Source: an uncultured Nitrospiraceae bacterium
Lineage (GTDB): Bacteria > Nitrospirota > Thermodesulfovibrionia > Thermodesulfovibrionales > Dissulfurispiraceae
Assembly (NCBI GenBank): GCA_903822005.1
Contig: CAIJNL010000002.1
Location: 186,001-250,000 of the forward strand
Reading direction: 5' to 3'
Length of the DNA: 64,000 bases
Numbering within the stretch: position 1 is the first letter of the stretch; each line of letters opens with the position of its first letter. A program made the position numbers and the translations under genes. Shown here one piece after another: positions 16,550 through 26,892 of the stretch. A model generated the notes under the pieces. That model saw only the letters and a list, made by a program, of their open reading frames with translations, searched no databases and was not told the origin of the DNA.

Positions 16550-18010
16550 TCAATGCATTTTCTTAAAGCTCTGTACCTTGGCCTCAATCGACTTCGTCTG
16601 AAACATTATCCTCAGGTCATTAGGGTTATAAGATGCGGTTAAAGCGTCATCTTTAGTCAGTATCCCCTCTTCAGCCAGGGCAAAGAGGTGCTGGTTGCTG
16701 GTCTGCATCTTGTATAGCTTTGCCGAATCGCCAATGACCTTGTCAATATTGTCGAGTTTTTCGTCCAGTATAAGTTTCCTTATGGTCGGCGTGTTGATCA
16801 TGATCTCCATTACGGCCACGCGGCCCGTGCCATCCGACCTCTTGACCAGCTTCTGTGCTATAGTGGCCACCATTGACATCGCCGTCCTTATGCGAATGTG
16901 ATTCTGCTGCGACGGCTCAAATGCGTCTATGATTCTGCTTATAGACTGCTTGGCGTAAGTCGTATGGAGTGTGCTCACGACAAGATGTCCTGTTTCCGAA
17001 GCAGTCAAAGCAGTGTGTATGGTTTCGGAGTCACGCATTTCACCAACCATGATTATATCGGGGTCCTGTCTGAGGGCATGCTTGAGAGCGGCCGAAAAAG
17101 AGTATGTATCAGCCCCCACCTCGCGCTGATTGATAACGCACTTATTGTCAAAATGCACAAACTCCATGGGGTCTTCAATGGTGACTATATGCTTGTTGGA
17201 CCTCTCGTTGATATAGTTTATCATCGCCGCAAGGGTGGTCGATTTACCGCTGCCGGTAGGCCCTGTTACAAGAATAAGCCCCTGCTCCCTCGATGCAATC
17301 TCCCTGACAACTTCGGGGAGACCAAGCTCTTCTAGTGTCACGATCTTCATGGGTATGCCCCTGAAGACCCCGCCCAGTTTGTCCATCTGGTAGAAATAGT
17401 TTCCCCTGAACCTGGCAAGGTCATCTATCACATAAGAAAAATCGAGCTCCCTTTCCCTGTTGAGCCTGTCGCGCTGAACGCCGTTAAGGATCGGATAAAG
17501 CAGGTCTTCAACATCCTTCTGGCTCAAAATCGGGAACTCGGACGGAAGCAGGTCTCCCCTGATCCGGAATAACGGCGGTCTGCCGACCTTCAGATGCAGG
17601 TCAGAGCCCCCTCTTTTGACCATCTCCCTAAGATAAAAATTCAGATTAGGTTCGGACGAAACCGATACTGGCCCTTTGCCAAGAGAGGCCTTGCCGCTGC
17701 CTGTACTGTCCTTTGTAACCTTCATCACTGCCGCGAGCATGCCTTCCTGATAAAAAATAGTACTCCGGAACTGGTCCATATCACTGTATTCATAAGTGAA
17801 ATCGACGGCCTGCCGGTTTTGGAGTATCTGCTTCTGGTTATCGGTAAGGATAGGCAGGACAAGGGCTTCAATGTCCTTTTGGCTCAACGGAGGGGCCTCG
17901 ATCTGCATCGGATTGCCCTCAACCCTGATTACAGGGGGGCGGCCCACTTTAAGGTGCAGATCGTTTCCTTTTCTCTCAAGTAAAAGCTTGATCAGATCGT
18001 CGATAGTCAC
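16550..18010 (-). CDS. PilT/PilU-family ATPase with a duplicated N-terminal domain
   Basis: 486 residues against about 350 for a normal PilT. The C-terminal ATPase is complete: Walker A GPTGSGKST, Asp box TIEDPMEF, Walker B PDIIMVGEMRD and His box SETGHLVVSTLHTT. The PilT AIRNLIRE-type motif is altered to TIRKLILDEK. The N-terminal PAS-like domain occurs twice: NDLHLKVGRPPVIRV (from about residue 15) and SDLHLKVGRPPLFRIRG (from about 137), each followed by LSQKDIEALVLPIL or LSQKDVEDLLYPIL and a Q..R..R.LDFSY-type segment. It is probably a type IV pilus retraction accessory ATPase. It follows the regular pilT after 12 bases and shares its transcript. Confidence 0.9.
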   Translation of the reverse strand: MTIDDLIKLLLERKGNDLHLKVGRPPVIRVEGNPMQIEAPPLSQKDIEALVLPILTDNQKQILQNRQAVDFTYEYSDMDQFRSTIFYQEGMLAAVMKVTKDSTGSGKASLGKGPVSVSSEPNLNFYLREMVKRGGSDLHLKVGRPPLFRIRGDLLPSEFPILSQKDVEDLLYPILNGVQRDRLNRERELDFSYVIDDLARFRGNYFYQMDKLGGVFRGIPMKIVTLEELGLPEVVREIASREQGLILVTGPTGSGKSTTLAAMINYINERSNKHIVTIEDPMEFVHFDNKCVINQREVGADTYSFSAALKHALRQDPDIIMVGEMRDSETIHTALTASETGHLVVSTLHTTYAKQSISRIIDAFEPSQQNHIRIRTAMSMVATIAQKLVKRSDGTGRVAVMEIMINTPTIRKLILDEKLDNIDKVIGDSAKLYKMQTSNQHLFALAEEGILTKDDALTASYNPNDLRIMFQTKSIEAKVQSFKKMH

Positions 18011-18022
18011 AATCAGGCCTCC

Positions 18023-19102
18023 TTACTGCTGCACCTTGATGCCGGATGCGGCAAGCTTAAGCCTCAGGGTTTCAGGATTATTGGCCTTACTGAAGGCCTC
18101 GTCGAGCGTAATCAGTTTTTCCTTGACAAGTTCGGCCAGGGATGATTCGAGGGTTGACATACCCTGTTTGGCACCGGTCTCGATGGCCGAATAAAGCTGG
18201 TGTGTCTTGCCCTCACGGATCAGGTTCGAAATGGCATGGGTTATGATCATCGTCTCCCTGGCCGCCACACGGCCGTTACCGTCGGCCCTGGGCAGCAGCT
18301 GCTGACATATTACGGCCTTCAGCGTGGCAGCGAGCTGCACCCTCATTTGCTGCTGCTGGTGGGGTGGGAATACATCGATGACCCTGTCCACTGTCTGCGG
18401 GGCGTCCTGGGTATGGAGGGTCGCAAAAACAAGATGTCCTGTTTCCGCAGCCGTTACAGCAAGGGATATGGTCTGCAGGTCCCTCATTTCTCCCACAAGT
18501 ATTACATCAGGGTCCTGCCTCAGGCAGTGCTTAAGGGCATCGGCAAAAGAATGTGTGTTGACACCAACTTCACGCTGCCGGACAATACAATTTTTGTGAC
18601 CGAAGACAAATTCTATAGGGTCTTCTATGGTTATGATATGCTCGCGTCTTTCAGTATTGATGATATCGACCATACTTGCAAGTGTAGTAGATTTTCCCGA
18701 ACCAGTAGGCCCTGTGACAAGGACCAGCCCCCTCGGCAGCCTGGTAAGGGCCACAGCCGCGTCATTAAGCCTTATTTCCCTGGGAGTGGGTATCTTGGCA
18801 GGGATAAGCCTCATGACCGCCTCAATCCCGTCCTTCTGCGACAGGACATTCACCCTGAACCGGCTCAGGCCGAGCACATTGTATGAAAAATCAAGTTCGA
18901 GGTTTTCTTCAAAACGGCTGATCTGGTCCTGGTAAAGCATGCTGTATATTGTGCCCTTGGCCATCTCTTCTGTCATGACAGGGAACTTATTCAGAGGCTG
19001 CATCGTGCCGTTGATTCTTACTATGGGCGGTTTACCTACTACAAGGTGTATGTCAGAAGCCTTTAAAGATGTGGCGGCAACGAGAATGTCTATCAACTCC
19101 AT
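18023..19102 (-). CDS. pilT: Type IV pilus retraction ATPase PilT
   Basis: A hexameric cytoplasmic ATPase that powers pilus retraction, twitching and DNA uptake. 359 residues, the usual length. The N-terminal domain has SDIHLVVGKPPIVRING. The ATPase core has TGPTGSGKSTT, ITIEDPIEFVFGH, QREVGVNTHSF, DPDVILVGEMRDLQT and TGHLVFATLHTQDA. The PilT-specific motif is HAISNLIREGK, close to the AIRNLIRE consensus. It is the first gene of a leftward pair and is divergent from secA. A minus-strand TATAAT lies 56 bases upstream. Confidence 0.96.
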   Translation of the reverse strand: MELIDILVAATSLKASDIHLVVGKPPIVRINGTMQPLNKFPVMTEEMAKGTIYSMLYQDQISRFEENLELDFSYNVLGLSRFRVNVLSQKDGIEAVMRLIPAKIPTPREIRLNDAAVALTRLPRGLVLVTGPTGSGKSTTLASMVDIINTERREHIITIEDPIEFVFGHKNCIVRQREVGVNTHSFADALKHCLRQDPDVILVGEMRDLQTISLAVTAAETGHLVFATLHTQDAPQTVDRVIDVFPPHQQQQMRVQLAATLKAVICQQLLPRADGNGRVAARETMIITHAISNLIREGKTHQLYSAIETGAKQGMSTLESSLAELVKEKLITLDEAFSKANNPETLRLKLAASGIKVQQ

Positions 19103-19157
19103 TGAGACGCCTCCTGTAACAGGCCCCTGGGCCGGAATCTTGCTGCGTATCTCTTAA

Positions 19158-19163
19158 ATTATA
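19158..19163 (-). promoter_or_regulatory. -10 element of the pilT pair
   Basis: On the minus strand this reads TATAAT. No convincing -35 is seen. The predicted leader of about 50 bases contains an AGGAGG ribosome site before the pilT start. Confidence 0.45.
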
Positions 19164-19232
19164 ACATAATGTCTGTTTTATGCAGGCCAAATGCTTGCAT
19201 TAACAACACTATTTTTTTTACTATGAACAACT

Positions 19233-21902
19233 ATGATCAATATGATGAAAAAAATGTTTGGAACTAAAAATGACCGCGAATTGAAGCGGCTCTTCAGGCT
19301 TGTTGACGAAATCAACGCTCTTGAACCCACGATAGCGCCCCTTGATGACAGACAGCTCGCAGCAAAAAGCGCTGAATTCAAAAAACGACTTGCGACAGGT
19401 CATTCGCTCGAAGATATCAAGTTCGAGGCTTTTGCCGTGGTGCGCGAGGTCTCGCGGCGTCTGCTGAACATGCGGCATTTCGATGTGCAGCTTATAGGCG
19501 GTCTGGCGCTGCATGAAGGCAAGATATCCGAAATGAAAACCGGGGAAGGAAAAACCCTCGCCGCAACTTTGCCGGTCTACCTTAACGCCATTGAAGGCAA
19601 AGGCGTTCATGTTGTAACCGTCAACGATTACCTCGCTAAAAGAGATGCCCAATGGATGGGCCCCGTATACCATTTTCTCGGGCTGTCGGTCGGCATTATC
19701 CAGCATGACAGCTCATTTCTGTTCGATCCCGAATACCGCTCCTCCGAAAAGAGGCTCGATTTCCTCAGGCCCTGCGAAAGGCGCGAGGGCTATTTCGCTG
19801 ACATAACCTACGGCACGAACAACGAGTTCGGTTTCGACTATCTGCGCGACAACATGAAATACGACCTTGCAGACTTCAGTCAGAGGGAGCTGAACTACGC
19901 TATCGTTGATGAAGTTGACAGCATACTGATAGATGAAGCCCGGACCCCGCTTATAATTTCGGGGCCTTCTGAAGATTCTACGGACAAATATTACAAGATC
20001 AACAAGATAATACCCAGCATGAAGCCGGCAGAAGACTTCAAGATAGACGAAAAACTAAAATCTGTCACCCTGAGTGAAAGCGGCAGCAGCAAGGTAGAGC
20101 GCCTGCTGGCACTCCCAAATCTGTACGATGCCGCAAACATAGAGCTTGTGCATCACGTTCTTCAGGCCCTCAGGGCGCACCACCTTTTTAAACTGGATGT
20201 CGATTATGTCGTCAAAGACGGAGAGGTAATAATAGTCGACGAGTTCACGGGCAGGCTCATGCCGGGCCGCCGCTGGAGCGACGGACTGCATCAGGCCATT
20301 GAAGCCAAGGAAGGGGTAAAGATCGCCAGCGAAAACCAGACCCTCGCGACAATAACCTTCCAGAACCTCTTTCGCATGTACAAAAAACTCTCCGGTATGA
20401 CAGGGACTGCGGACACAGAAGCTTCGGAATTCGCGGAAATATATAATCTTGAAGTGCTTGTGCTCCCGACGAACAAACAGATGCGAAGAACAGATAAATC
20501 GGACATTGTCTATAAAAACCAGAACGGAAAGTTCAGGGCAGTGATTGTGGATATAGAAGAGTGCCATGGGAAAGGACAGCCGGTCCTGGTTGGTACAACG
20601 TCAATAGAAAAATCCGAAATACTGGGCAGCCTGCTGGTCAGGAAAAAAATCAAACATTTTGTGCTTAACGCAAAATTCCATGAAAAAGAGGCCGAAATAG
20701 TGGCCCAGGCCGGCAGATACGGCGCAGTCACCATAGCTACAAACATGGCCGGAAGAGGCACAGACATAGTTCTCGGCGGAAATCCTGAGGGGCGCACAGC
20801 CGAATTTCTGAAAAACATTGATTCCTATACTGACGAAGAATACGCCTCTGCACTCGAACAGGCGCGAGAGGTTTGCGCAAAGGAACGCGAACAGGTAGTG
20901 GCAGCAGGCGGACTGCACATAATAGGCACCGAAAGGCACGAGGCACGCCGTATTGATAACCAGCTTCGCGGCAGATCGGGCAGGCAGGGCGATCCCGGTT
21001 CTTCCAGGTTCTATCTCTCTCTCGAAGATGATCTGATGCGCATATTCGGGTCTGACAAGATCAACAGCCTTATGAACCTGCTGAAGATGGAAGAAGACCT
21101 GCCCATCGAAAACAAGATGGTCACTAAGGCCATCGAAAATGCGCAGAAAAAGGTCGAGGCCCACAATTTCGATATCAGAAAACATCTCCTCCAGTACGAC
21201 GATGTCATGAACAAGCAGAGGACCGAAATATACGCTTTCCGCCGCGAAGTACTGCTCGGAGAATCCCTGAAACCGAAGATACTCGATTTTTCCGAAGATG
21301 TGGTAGACGACCTGCTTTTCGTGCATTGCCCCGAAGACCGCTATGATGAATGGGACATGGAGACCCTCGGGACGGCGATTGAAGGCGCTTTTGCAATAAA
21401 GACTGCACTGGATGCATACAAGACGCACGAAGACCTGAGGGACACTCTTGTTTCCTCTGTCCTGGCCGCTTACGAGAAAAAGGAAACTGAGAGCGGTCCG
21501 GAGTTAATGCGCTACCTGGAAAAGATGGTCATGCTGCAGGTCATAGATACCCAATGGAAAGACCACCTGCTGAATATTGATCATATGAAGGAAGGGATAG
21601 GCCTGCGGGGATATGCCCAGAAAGACCCTGTTGTTGAATACAAGAAAGAGGCATTCGAGCTTTTTGCCGAAATGTCAGACAGGATAAAAACCGAGGTCCT
21701 CATGAGACTCTTCAGGATGCAGGTGGTGCAGGACGAGGCCGAGGTCAGCATCAGGAAAGAACAAAAAAATCTGGTGTATAATAAAAGAGAAGGGGAAGAT
21801 GGTCCTAGACATCCGGCCCACAGGGACCAGAAGGTCGGAAGAAATGATCCTTGCCCCTGCGGAAGCGGGAAAAAATACAAGAAATGCTGCGGTAATAAAT
21901 GA
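19233..21902 (+). CDS. secA: Preprotein translocase ATPase SecA
   Basis: The motor that drives unfolded preproteins through SecYEG. 889 residues. The first nucleotide-binding domain has Walker [38 protein letters not shown] and [11 protein letters not shown]. The preprotein cross-linking insert, the second NBD ([30 protein letters not shown]) and the helical scaffold follow. The C-terminus is a zinc-binding tail, [17 protein letters not shown], for SecB or lipid contact. In-frame ATGs at 19233, 19242 and 19245 are all possible, and no ribosome site stands out upstream. PilZ and cheV genes follow on the same strand. Confidence 0.97.
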   Translation: MINMMKKMFGTKNDRELKRLFRLVDEINALEPTIAPLDDRQLAAKSAEFKKRLATGHSLEDIKFEAFAVVREVSRRLLNMRHFDVQLIGGLALHEGKISEMKTGEGKTLAATLPVYLNAIEGKGVHVVTVNDYLAKRDAQWMGPVYHFLGLSVGIIQHDSSFLFDPEYRSSEKRLDFLRPCERREGYFADITYGTNNEFGFDYLRDNMKYDLADFSQRELNYAIVDEVDSILIDEARTPLIISGPSEDSTDKYYKINKIIPSMKPAEDFKIDEKLKSVTLSESGSSKVERLLALPNLYDAANIELVHHVLQALRAHHLFKLDVDYVVKDGEVIIVDEFTGRLMPGRRWSDGLHQAIEAKEGVKIASENQTLATITFQNLFRMYKKLSGMTGTADTEASEFAEIYNLEVLVLPTNKQMRRTDKSDIVYKNQNGKFRAVIVDIEECHGKGQPVLVGTTSIEKSEILGSLLVRKKIKHFVLNAKFHEKEAEIVAQAGRYGAVTIATNMAGRGTDIVLGGNPEGRTAEFLKNIDSYTDEEYASALEQAREVCAKEREQVVAAGGLHIIGTERHEARRIDNQLRGRSGRQGDPGSSRFYLSLEDDLMRIFGSDKINSLMNLLKMEEDLPIENKMVTKAIENAQKKVEAHNFDIRKHLLQYDDVMNKQRTEIYAFRREVLLGESLKPKILDFSEDVVDDLLFVHCPEDRYDEWDMETLGTAIEGAFAIKTALDAYKTHEDLRDTLVSSVLAAYEKKETESGPELMRYLEKMVMLQVIDTQWKDHLLNIDHMKEGIGLRGYAQKDPVVEYKKEAFELFAEMSDRIKTEVLMRLFRMQVVQDEAEVSIRKEQKNLVYNKREGEDGPRHPAHRDQKVGRNDPCPCGSGKKYKKCCGNK

Positions 21903-21935
21903 AGACGGAAAATTACAGGAGACACTGCGAAAATC

Positions 21936-22337
21936 ATGCCCGGGGAAAACAAAAGAAGGTTTGAAAGGGTCAGGGCGCAAGCGAAGGTAAAGCTGCCGGG
22001 TGAAACCGAGTGGTCGGAATGTAATAATTCAAATATAAGCGGCTCAGGTCTTTTCTTCGACACCGCAAAAGAATTGAAGCCCGGCGATTTCGTTACCATG
22101 CAGTTTATGCTCCATACAGAATCAAACGCTATCGCAAATGTACATTTTTTCGCCTCGGCAAAGGTTGTCAGGGTAATACCCATAGGTAATTCTTTTCAGA
22201 CGGCTGTAGAATTTATAATAGATGACGTGGTCAGGAAAGAGATATTGAAGGTCATTGAGATTATCAAAAGTCAAAACCTGAAGGTAGACCGCCCTACGAC
22301 TACTGAAGCGGTCCTGCAAAAAAACAAGCCTCAATAA
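21936..22337 (+). CDS. PilZ-domain protein, probable c-di-GMP receptor
   Basis: 133 residues, almost entirely one PilZ domain. The c-di-GMP binding signature is present: KRRFERVR (RxxxR) near the N-terminus and, after one strand, NSNISGSGLFF, matching (D/N)xSxxG. Strands such as GDFVTMQFML and ANVHFFASAKVVRV follow, then a C-terminal helix. It lies 33 bases after secA and precedes cheV, and pilT genes are nearby, so a role in motility or surface behaviour is plausible but inferred. Confidence 0.85.
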   Translation: MPGENKRRFERVRAQAKVKLPGETEWSECNNSNISGSGLFFDTAKELKPGDFVTMQFMLHTESNAIANVHFFASAKVVRVIPIGNSFQTAVEFIIDDVVRKEILKVIEIIKSQNLKVDRPTTTEAVLQKNKPQ

Positions 22338-22401
22338 AAAAACCTGATTCGTCCGCCTGTAACGCTAATCGAACGGTCATTTTTTTTCGGCGGTCCGATG
22401 T

Positions 22402-22407
22402 TATAAT
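22402..22407 (+). promoter_or_regulatory. -10 element of cheV
   Basis: A perfect TATAAT, 50 bases before the cheV ATG, with no good -35. The predicted transcript would start near 22414, just ahead of the leader hairpin. Confidence 0.5.
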
Positions 22408-22423
22408 AAGCGTATGTAGCAAT

Positions 22424-22441
22424 ATTTGCGTACCCGCAAAT
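22424..22441 (+). promoter_or_regulatory. Leader hairpin before the cheV ribosome site
   Basis: ATTTGCG (22424-22430), loop TACC, CGCAAAT (22435-22441) pair perfectly. The stem ends six bases before the GGAGGG ribosome site of cheV, so it could protect the 5' end of the mRNA or tune translation. It might also be a DNA operator. Confidence 0.4.
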
Positions 22442-22457
22442 CAGACTGGAGGGTAAA

Positions 22458-23426
22458 ATGGCACAAAAACCGGGCAGCATGCCTGAGGTCCTCAAAGTAG
22501 GCGCAAACGAACTGGAGCTGATCATAATCAAAATGTTCAACAAGCTGCCTGACGGCAGCATAGAAACATACTCCTACGGTGTAAATGTTGCAAAAGTCAG
22601 AGAGATATTGCCATTGCCTGTACTTACAAAGGTGCCCGACATGCCTGATTACGCAGAGGCGCTGGCTGAAGTCAGGGGCCAGGTGGTTCCGGTAATAAAC
22701 CTGGGCAAATGGCTGAAGTTCAACCATGACCCGGATACTCAGGTCAAACCCAAAATAGTCATCCTGGAGATGCTCGGCACATGCGTTGGTATGATCGTGC
22801 ACGACGTTGAGCGTATAAGGCGGATCAAGTGGGACCAGATAAAGGCGCCGCCCGCGCTAATGCAGGTAAAACATAGCGGCAGGATAACAGGGGTCACAAA
22901 ACTTGACGATGGCGAAGAATCTCTTCTACTAATACTTGACCTGGAAAATGTGATAGCCGAAATGGGGGCGTTCTCTTCCGCAAAGGCACTGGCCCTCGAA
23001 GATATGGGCAAGGCGTCCAGGGCAAAACTTAACGGGACTGTCCTGATCATAGATGATTCTGCGGTGGCCCGAAGGATACTGAGAGAACCACTTGAGAAAC
23101 TCGGTCTGCAAGTGATCGAAAGCGTTAATGGTAAAGAGGCTTTTAGCGTGCTGGACGATTTTCTTTCCAGAATTGGCGACAAGCCGGTAACGGACCTGAT
23201 ACAGGTAGTCATTACAGACGTTGAAATGCCGGAGATGGATGGTCTCGTCTTTACAAGAAAATTAAAGGCCCACCCGAAACTGAAGTCTCTTCCGGTCGTC
23301 ATTAATACCTCTTTGAGCGCGCCCGAGAACAGGGAAAAGGCAAAACTTGCCGGAGCGGACGGTTATCTGGTCAAGAATGAGCCTTCTCATCTTTTTGAAG
23401 AATTGGCGCCTTTTCTGAAGGGCTAA
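22458..23426 (+). CDS. cheV: Chemotaxis coupling/adaptation protein CheV
   Basis: 322 residues joining a CheW-like scaffold (about 20-175) to a CheY-like receiver (about 190-322). The CheW part shows YSYGVNVAKVREIL, the PDYAEALAEVRGQVVPVINLG strand pair and ITGVTKLDDGEESLLLILDLENV. The receiver has VLIIDDSAVARR (acidic pocket), VVITDVEMPEMDG (phospho-acceptor Asp), NTS and a Lys in YLVKNEPS. CheV couples receptors to CheA and adapts by phosphorylation. No cheA is in the window; two chemoreceptors are 25 kb away. Confidence 0.95.
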   Translation: MAQKPGSMPEVLKVGANELELIIIKMFNKLPDGSIETYSYGVNVAKVREILPLPVLTKVPDMPDYAEALAEVRGQVVPVINLGKWLKFNHDPDTQVKPKIVILEMLGTCVGMIVHDVERIRRIKWDQIKAPPALMQVKHSGRITGVTKLDDGEESLLLILDLENVIAEMGAFSSAKALALEDMGKASRAKLNGTVLIIDDSAVARRILREPLEKLGLQVIESVNGKEAFSVLDDFLSRIGDKPVTDLIQVVITDVEMPEMDGLVFTRKLKAHPKLKSLPVVINTSLSAPENREKAKLAGADGYLVKNEPSHLFEELAPFLKG

Positions 23427-23432
23427 AACAGA

Positions 23433-25640
23433 TCAGACAGGCTTTAAGACGAGGCATGAAAGGGGCGGAAGGGTGAGGCTTACCGAGTAGTCCCTGCCGT
23501 GAGACCTGGTCCTGCTTGTATGCACGCCGCCAGAGTTCCCCATATTGCTTCCCCAGTAATGGCCAGAATCGCTGTTGAGGATTTCACGGTAAAAACCATC
23601 CTTCGGTACCCCGATGCGGTATGCATGCCTCGGCAATGGCGTGAGATTGATTATAAAGATGAGAAAATCATCCGTATCCCGCGCCCTTCTGACAAAAGAA
23701 TAAACGCTGTTGTCGGCATCCTGGGAATCGAGCCATTCAAAGCCCTTCCATCCGTAATCCACAGCGTAACATGCTTCCTCTGCCTTGTACATGGCGTGAA
23801 GGTCTGATATATATTGTTTAAGTTTCAGGTGCGGCTCACTTTCCAGGAGATGCCAGTCAAGGCTTTTATCGAAATTCCATTCGTTCCACTGACCGAATTC
23901 GCTGCCCATAAAAATGAGCTTCTTGCCCGGATGGCCAAACATGTACCCAAAAAGCGCCCTGAGATTTGCGAATTTCTGCCACATATCGCCAGGCATTTTA
24001 TTGATCATCGACCTTTTTCCGTAGACCACCTCGTCGTGGGAGAAGGGAAGCACGAAATTCTCGCTAAAGGCGTAAAGCATACTGAAAGTCAGCACGTTAT
24101 GATGGTATTTCCTATGGATTGTCTCTTTCGAAAAATATTGCAGGGTGTCATGCATCCATCCCATGTTCCATTTCATGCTGAATCCAAGACCGCCGAGATA
24201 GGTCGGTTTGGACACCCCCGACCATGCAGTTGACTCCTCTGCAATGGTAAGCACGCCGGGATGATACTGATGAACGACCTCGTTGAACTTTTTTATAAAC
24301 TCGATCGCGTCAAGGTTCTCGTTGCCGCCGTATTTATTCGGGATCCATTGTCCCGGCTCACGCGAGTAATCAAGATATATCATCGATGCAACGGCATCTA
24401 CCCTGAGTCCGTCGATGTGATACTTGTCGAGCCAGAAAAGGGCATTCGAGATGAGATAATTCCTGACTTCATTTCTTCCGAAATTAAAGATCAGGGTTCC
24501 CCAGTCCCTGTGCTCCCCCTGCCTTGGATCTGCATGTTCATAAAGACAGGTACCGTCAAAAAAACCAAGGCCGTGTCCGTCCTTCGGAAAATGGGCCGGT
24601 ACCCAGTCCATGATTACGCCGATGCCGTTCTGGTGGCAGACATCTATGAAATGCATGAAATCTTCGGGCTTCCCGAACCTGCTCGTAGGGGCATAATAGC
24701 CAAGAGTCTGGTACCCCCAGGAAGCATCGAAAGGATGCTCGGTCATCGGCATGAGTTCGATATGCGTAAAGCCGAGTTCTTTTACATACGGGATGAGTTT
24801 TTCAGCAAGTTCTTTATAAGTCAGAAACCTGTCGCCCTCTTCCGGGCCGCGCATCCACGACCCAAGATGGACTTCGTAAGTCGATATGGGGGACCTGAAC
24901 CAGTTTTTCTGCGCGCGCAAGCCTAACCACTCCGAATCTCCCCACTCATATTTATTTTCTATATCATAGACAATAGCTGCGTTCTTTGGCCTCATTTCAA
25001 AGAAAAAACTAAGAGGATCTGCCTTGAGCACACGATAATTCCTGTACCTGGACTTGATTTCATACTTGTAACAGGCCCCTTCATCAAGGCCCGGGATGAA
25101 TATCTCCCATATCCCGGAAGAGCCCAGCATACGCATGGGATGACGCCGGCCGTCCCAGTTATTGAAGTCTCCGACAACACCGACATTCTTGGCATTCGGA
25201 GCCCATACGGCAAAATGCACCCCGCGCACCCCATCAATGGTCCTTACGTGGGAACCGAGCTTTTCATAATTCTTGTAGTGGGTCCCCTCTCCGAAAAGAT
25301 GAAGATCGTAGTCGGTGAGCACCGGGGGAAAAGAATAGGGATCATAAAATTCCCTTTCTTCACTACTATGTGTTTGAATCCTGATTTTATAACGGAAAGG
25401 TTTCGCACGCTCTATTACTGCTTCAAAAAAACCTTCCTTGTGAAGTTTCTGCATCACATATATTTTTTCACCGCCCGCATCCCGCATTTTGCTCTCGGTC
25501 TTTACTATCCATGCCTCCCTGGCATCAGGGATAAACGCCCGGATAAATACACGCGAATCACCGGCATGGAGCCCAAGAAATTCGAATGGTCTTCCGTGGT
25601 CCGCCTTTAGTATCTGTTTAATTTCTTTCGCTGTATCCAT
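23433..25640 (-). CDS. glgB: 1,4-alpha-glucan (glycogen) branching enzyme
   Basis: A GH13 enzyme that forms alpha-1,6 branches in glycogen. 735 residues. An N-terminal domain ([19 protein letters not shown]) precedes a CBM48 module ([20 protein letters not shown]). The catalytic barrel has [18 protein letters not shown], the nucleophile Asp in [17 protein letters not shown], the acid Glu in TIAEESTAW, and [13 protein letters not shown]-terminal beta domain completes the enzyme. No other glycogen genes are adjacent. It is convergent with cheV (6-base gap) and divergent from aroC. Confidence 0.97.
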   Translation of the reverse strand: MDTAKEIKQILKADHGRPFEFLGLHAGDSRVFIRAFIPDAREAWIVKTESKMRDAGGEKIYVMQKLHKEGFFEAVIERAKPFRYKIRIQTHSSEEREFYDPYSFPPVLTDYDLHLFGEGTHYKNYEKLGSHVRTIDGVRGVHFAVWAPNAKNVGVVGDFNNWDGRRHPMRMLGSSGIWEIFIPGLDEGACYKYEIKSRYRNYRVLKADPLSFFFEMRPKNAAIVYDIENKYEWGDSEWLGLRAQKNWFRSPISTYEVHLGSWMRGPEEGDRFLTYKELAEKLIPYVKELGFTHIELMPMTEHPFDASWGYQTLGYYAPTSRFGKPEDFMHFIDVCHQNGIGVIMDWVPAHFPKDGHGLGFFDGTCLYEHADPRQGEHRDWGTLIFNFGRNEVRNYLISNALFWLDKYHIDGLRVDAVASMIYLDYSREPGQWIPNKYGGNENLDAIEFIKKFNEVVHQYHPGVLTIAEESTAWSGVSKPTYLGGLGFSMKWNMGWMHDTLQYFSKETIHRKYHHNVLTFSMLYAFSENFVLPFSHDEVVYGKRSMINKMPGDMWQKFANLRALFGYMFGHPGKKLIFMGSEFGQWNEWNFDKSLDWHLLESEPHLKLKQYISDLHAMYKAEEACYAVDYGWKGFEWLDSQDADNSVYSFVRRARDTDDFLIFIINLTPLPRHAYRIGVPKDGFYREILNSDSGHYWGSNMGNSGGVHTSRTRSHGRDYSVSLTLPPLSCLVLKPV

Positions 25641-25719
25641 AAGATAAGATTACACATATTTTATCATATATAACAATTATCTTATTGACGCAGTCAGCGA
25701 TAACGTTTTATTCTTAAGG

Positions 25720-26892
25720 ATGTTCTCCAAAATCAGATTTCTCACTTCAGGCGAATCACATGGCAGGGGTTTGATGGCCTTCATAGAAGGTATACCCGCC
25801 GGCCTATCATTGTCTGTCAACGAGATAGATGCCGATCTTAAAAGACGTCAGCAGGGCCATGGACGCGGCGGCAGGATGAAGATAGAGCAGGACAGCGTTA
25901 TCCTGATCTCCGGTTTAAGATGGGGCAAGACCCTTGGCTCGCCCATATCGCTGCTGATCGAAAACAGGGATTGGGTCAACTGGCAGCAGGGCATGTCGCC
26001 GAACGGCGCTCAGGAGGGCTCTATTCCTCCGTTCACGCGCCCCAGGCCGGGCCATGCGGACCTTTCCGGCGCGCTCAAGTATGGCCACAATGACATAAGG
26101 AATGTCCTTGAACGCTCAAGTGCCAGGGAAACGGCCGCGCGAGTCGCAGCAGGCGCAGTCGCGAAGAAATTTCTTTCGGAATTCGGCATCACAGTGGGAA
26201 GCTATGTTTTGAGCATCGGCAGCGCTGCCATGAAAAACAGTCTTCCGGCTGCTGACGCGAATTTATTCGCGCTGGCAGACAGTTCGCCGGTCCGCTGTCC
26301 GGATGCTGATTCTTCAGCGAAAATGGTAGAACTCATTGACATGGCGTCCGAAAAAGGCGATACCCTTGGCGGCACATTCAGTATCATAGTATCAGGCGTG
26401 CCTGTGGGACTTGGAAGCCATACGCAGTGGGACAAGAAACTCAATGCGCGCCTGATGATGGCCGTATCCAGCATACAGGCGATAAAAGGCGTGGAGATCG
26501 GCCTGGGGTTTGAATCCGCCAGGAAATTCGGCTCCGAAGTAATGGACGAGATATTCCATTCCAGGCAGACTGGCTTTTACAGAATGAGTAATAACTCGGG
26601 CGGCATTGAGGGCGGCATGTCAAACGGTATGCCTCTGGTGATAACCGCTGCGATGAAACCCATTCCGACCCTGAAAAAGAGCATGCGCTCCGTGGATATT
26701 GTTTCGGGCGAGGCAGTCGAGGCCGCATACGAGAGGTCGGATACCTGCGCAGTGCCTGCGGCATCAATCGTGGGAGAAGCAATGACAGCCCTTTGCGTGG
26801 CGGACGCCTTTCTGGAAAAGTTTGGCGGAGACAGTATAAATGAAGTGAAAAGGAATTTCAGTGCCCGTATTGACGATATTGCGAAACTATAG
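25720..26892 (+). CDS. aroC: Chorismate synthase
   Basis: The last step of the shikimate pathway: EPSP to chorismate, using reduced FMN. 390 residues. Signatures include SGESHGRGL at the start, RPGHADLSGALKYGHNDIRN followed by VLERSSARETAARVAAGAVAK, and NNSGGIEGGMSNG. The start is fixed by homology to family N-termini, yet the only AAGG lies directly against the ATG, so there is no normally spaced ribosome site. A TTGACG at 25685-25690 would place a transcription start close to the ATG, hinting at a very short leader. The last 32 bases overlap the lytic transglycosylase gene. Confidence 0.97.
   Translation: MFSKIRFLTSGESHGRGLMAFIEGIPAGLSLSVNEIDADLKRRQQGHGRGGRMKIEQDSVILISGLRWGKTLGSPISLLIENRDWVNWQQGMSPNGAQEGSIPPFTRPRPGHADLSGALKYGHNDIRNVLERSSARETAARVAAGAVAKKFLSEFGITVGSYVLSIGSAAMKNSLPAADANLFALADSSPVRCPDADSSAKMVELIDMASEKGDTLGGTFSIIVSGVPVGLGSHTQWDKKLNARLMMAVSSIQAIKGVEIGLGFESARKFGSEVMDEIFHSRQTGFYRMSNNSGGIEGGMSNGMPLVITAAMKPIPTLKKSMRSVDIVSGEAVEAAYERSDTCAVPAASIVGEAMTALCVADAFLEKFGGDSINEVKRNFSARIDDIAKL

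Noticed and set aside
21799-21990. Short frame across the secA end and PilZ start
   Set aside because: It is a shadow of secA coding sequence with no independent start signal.
23499-25610. Several long frames antisense to glgB
   Set aside because: They follow the codon pattern of glgB on the other strand and resemble no proteins.
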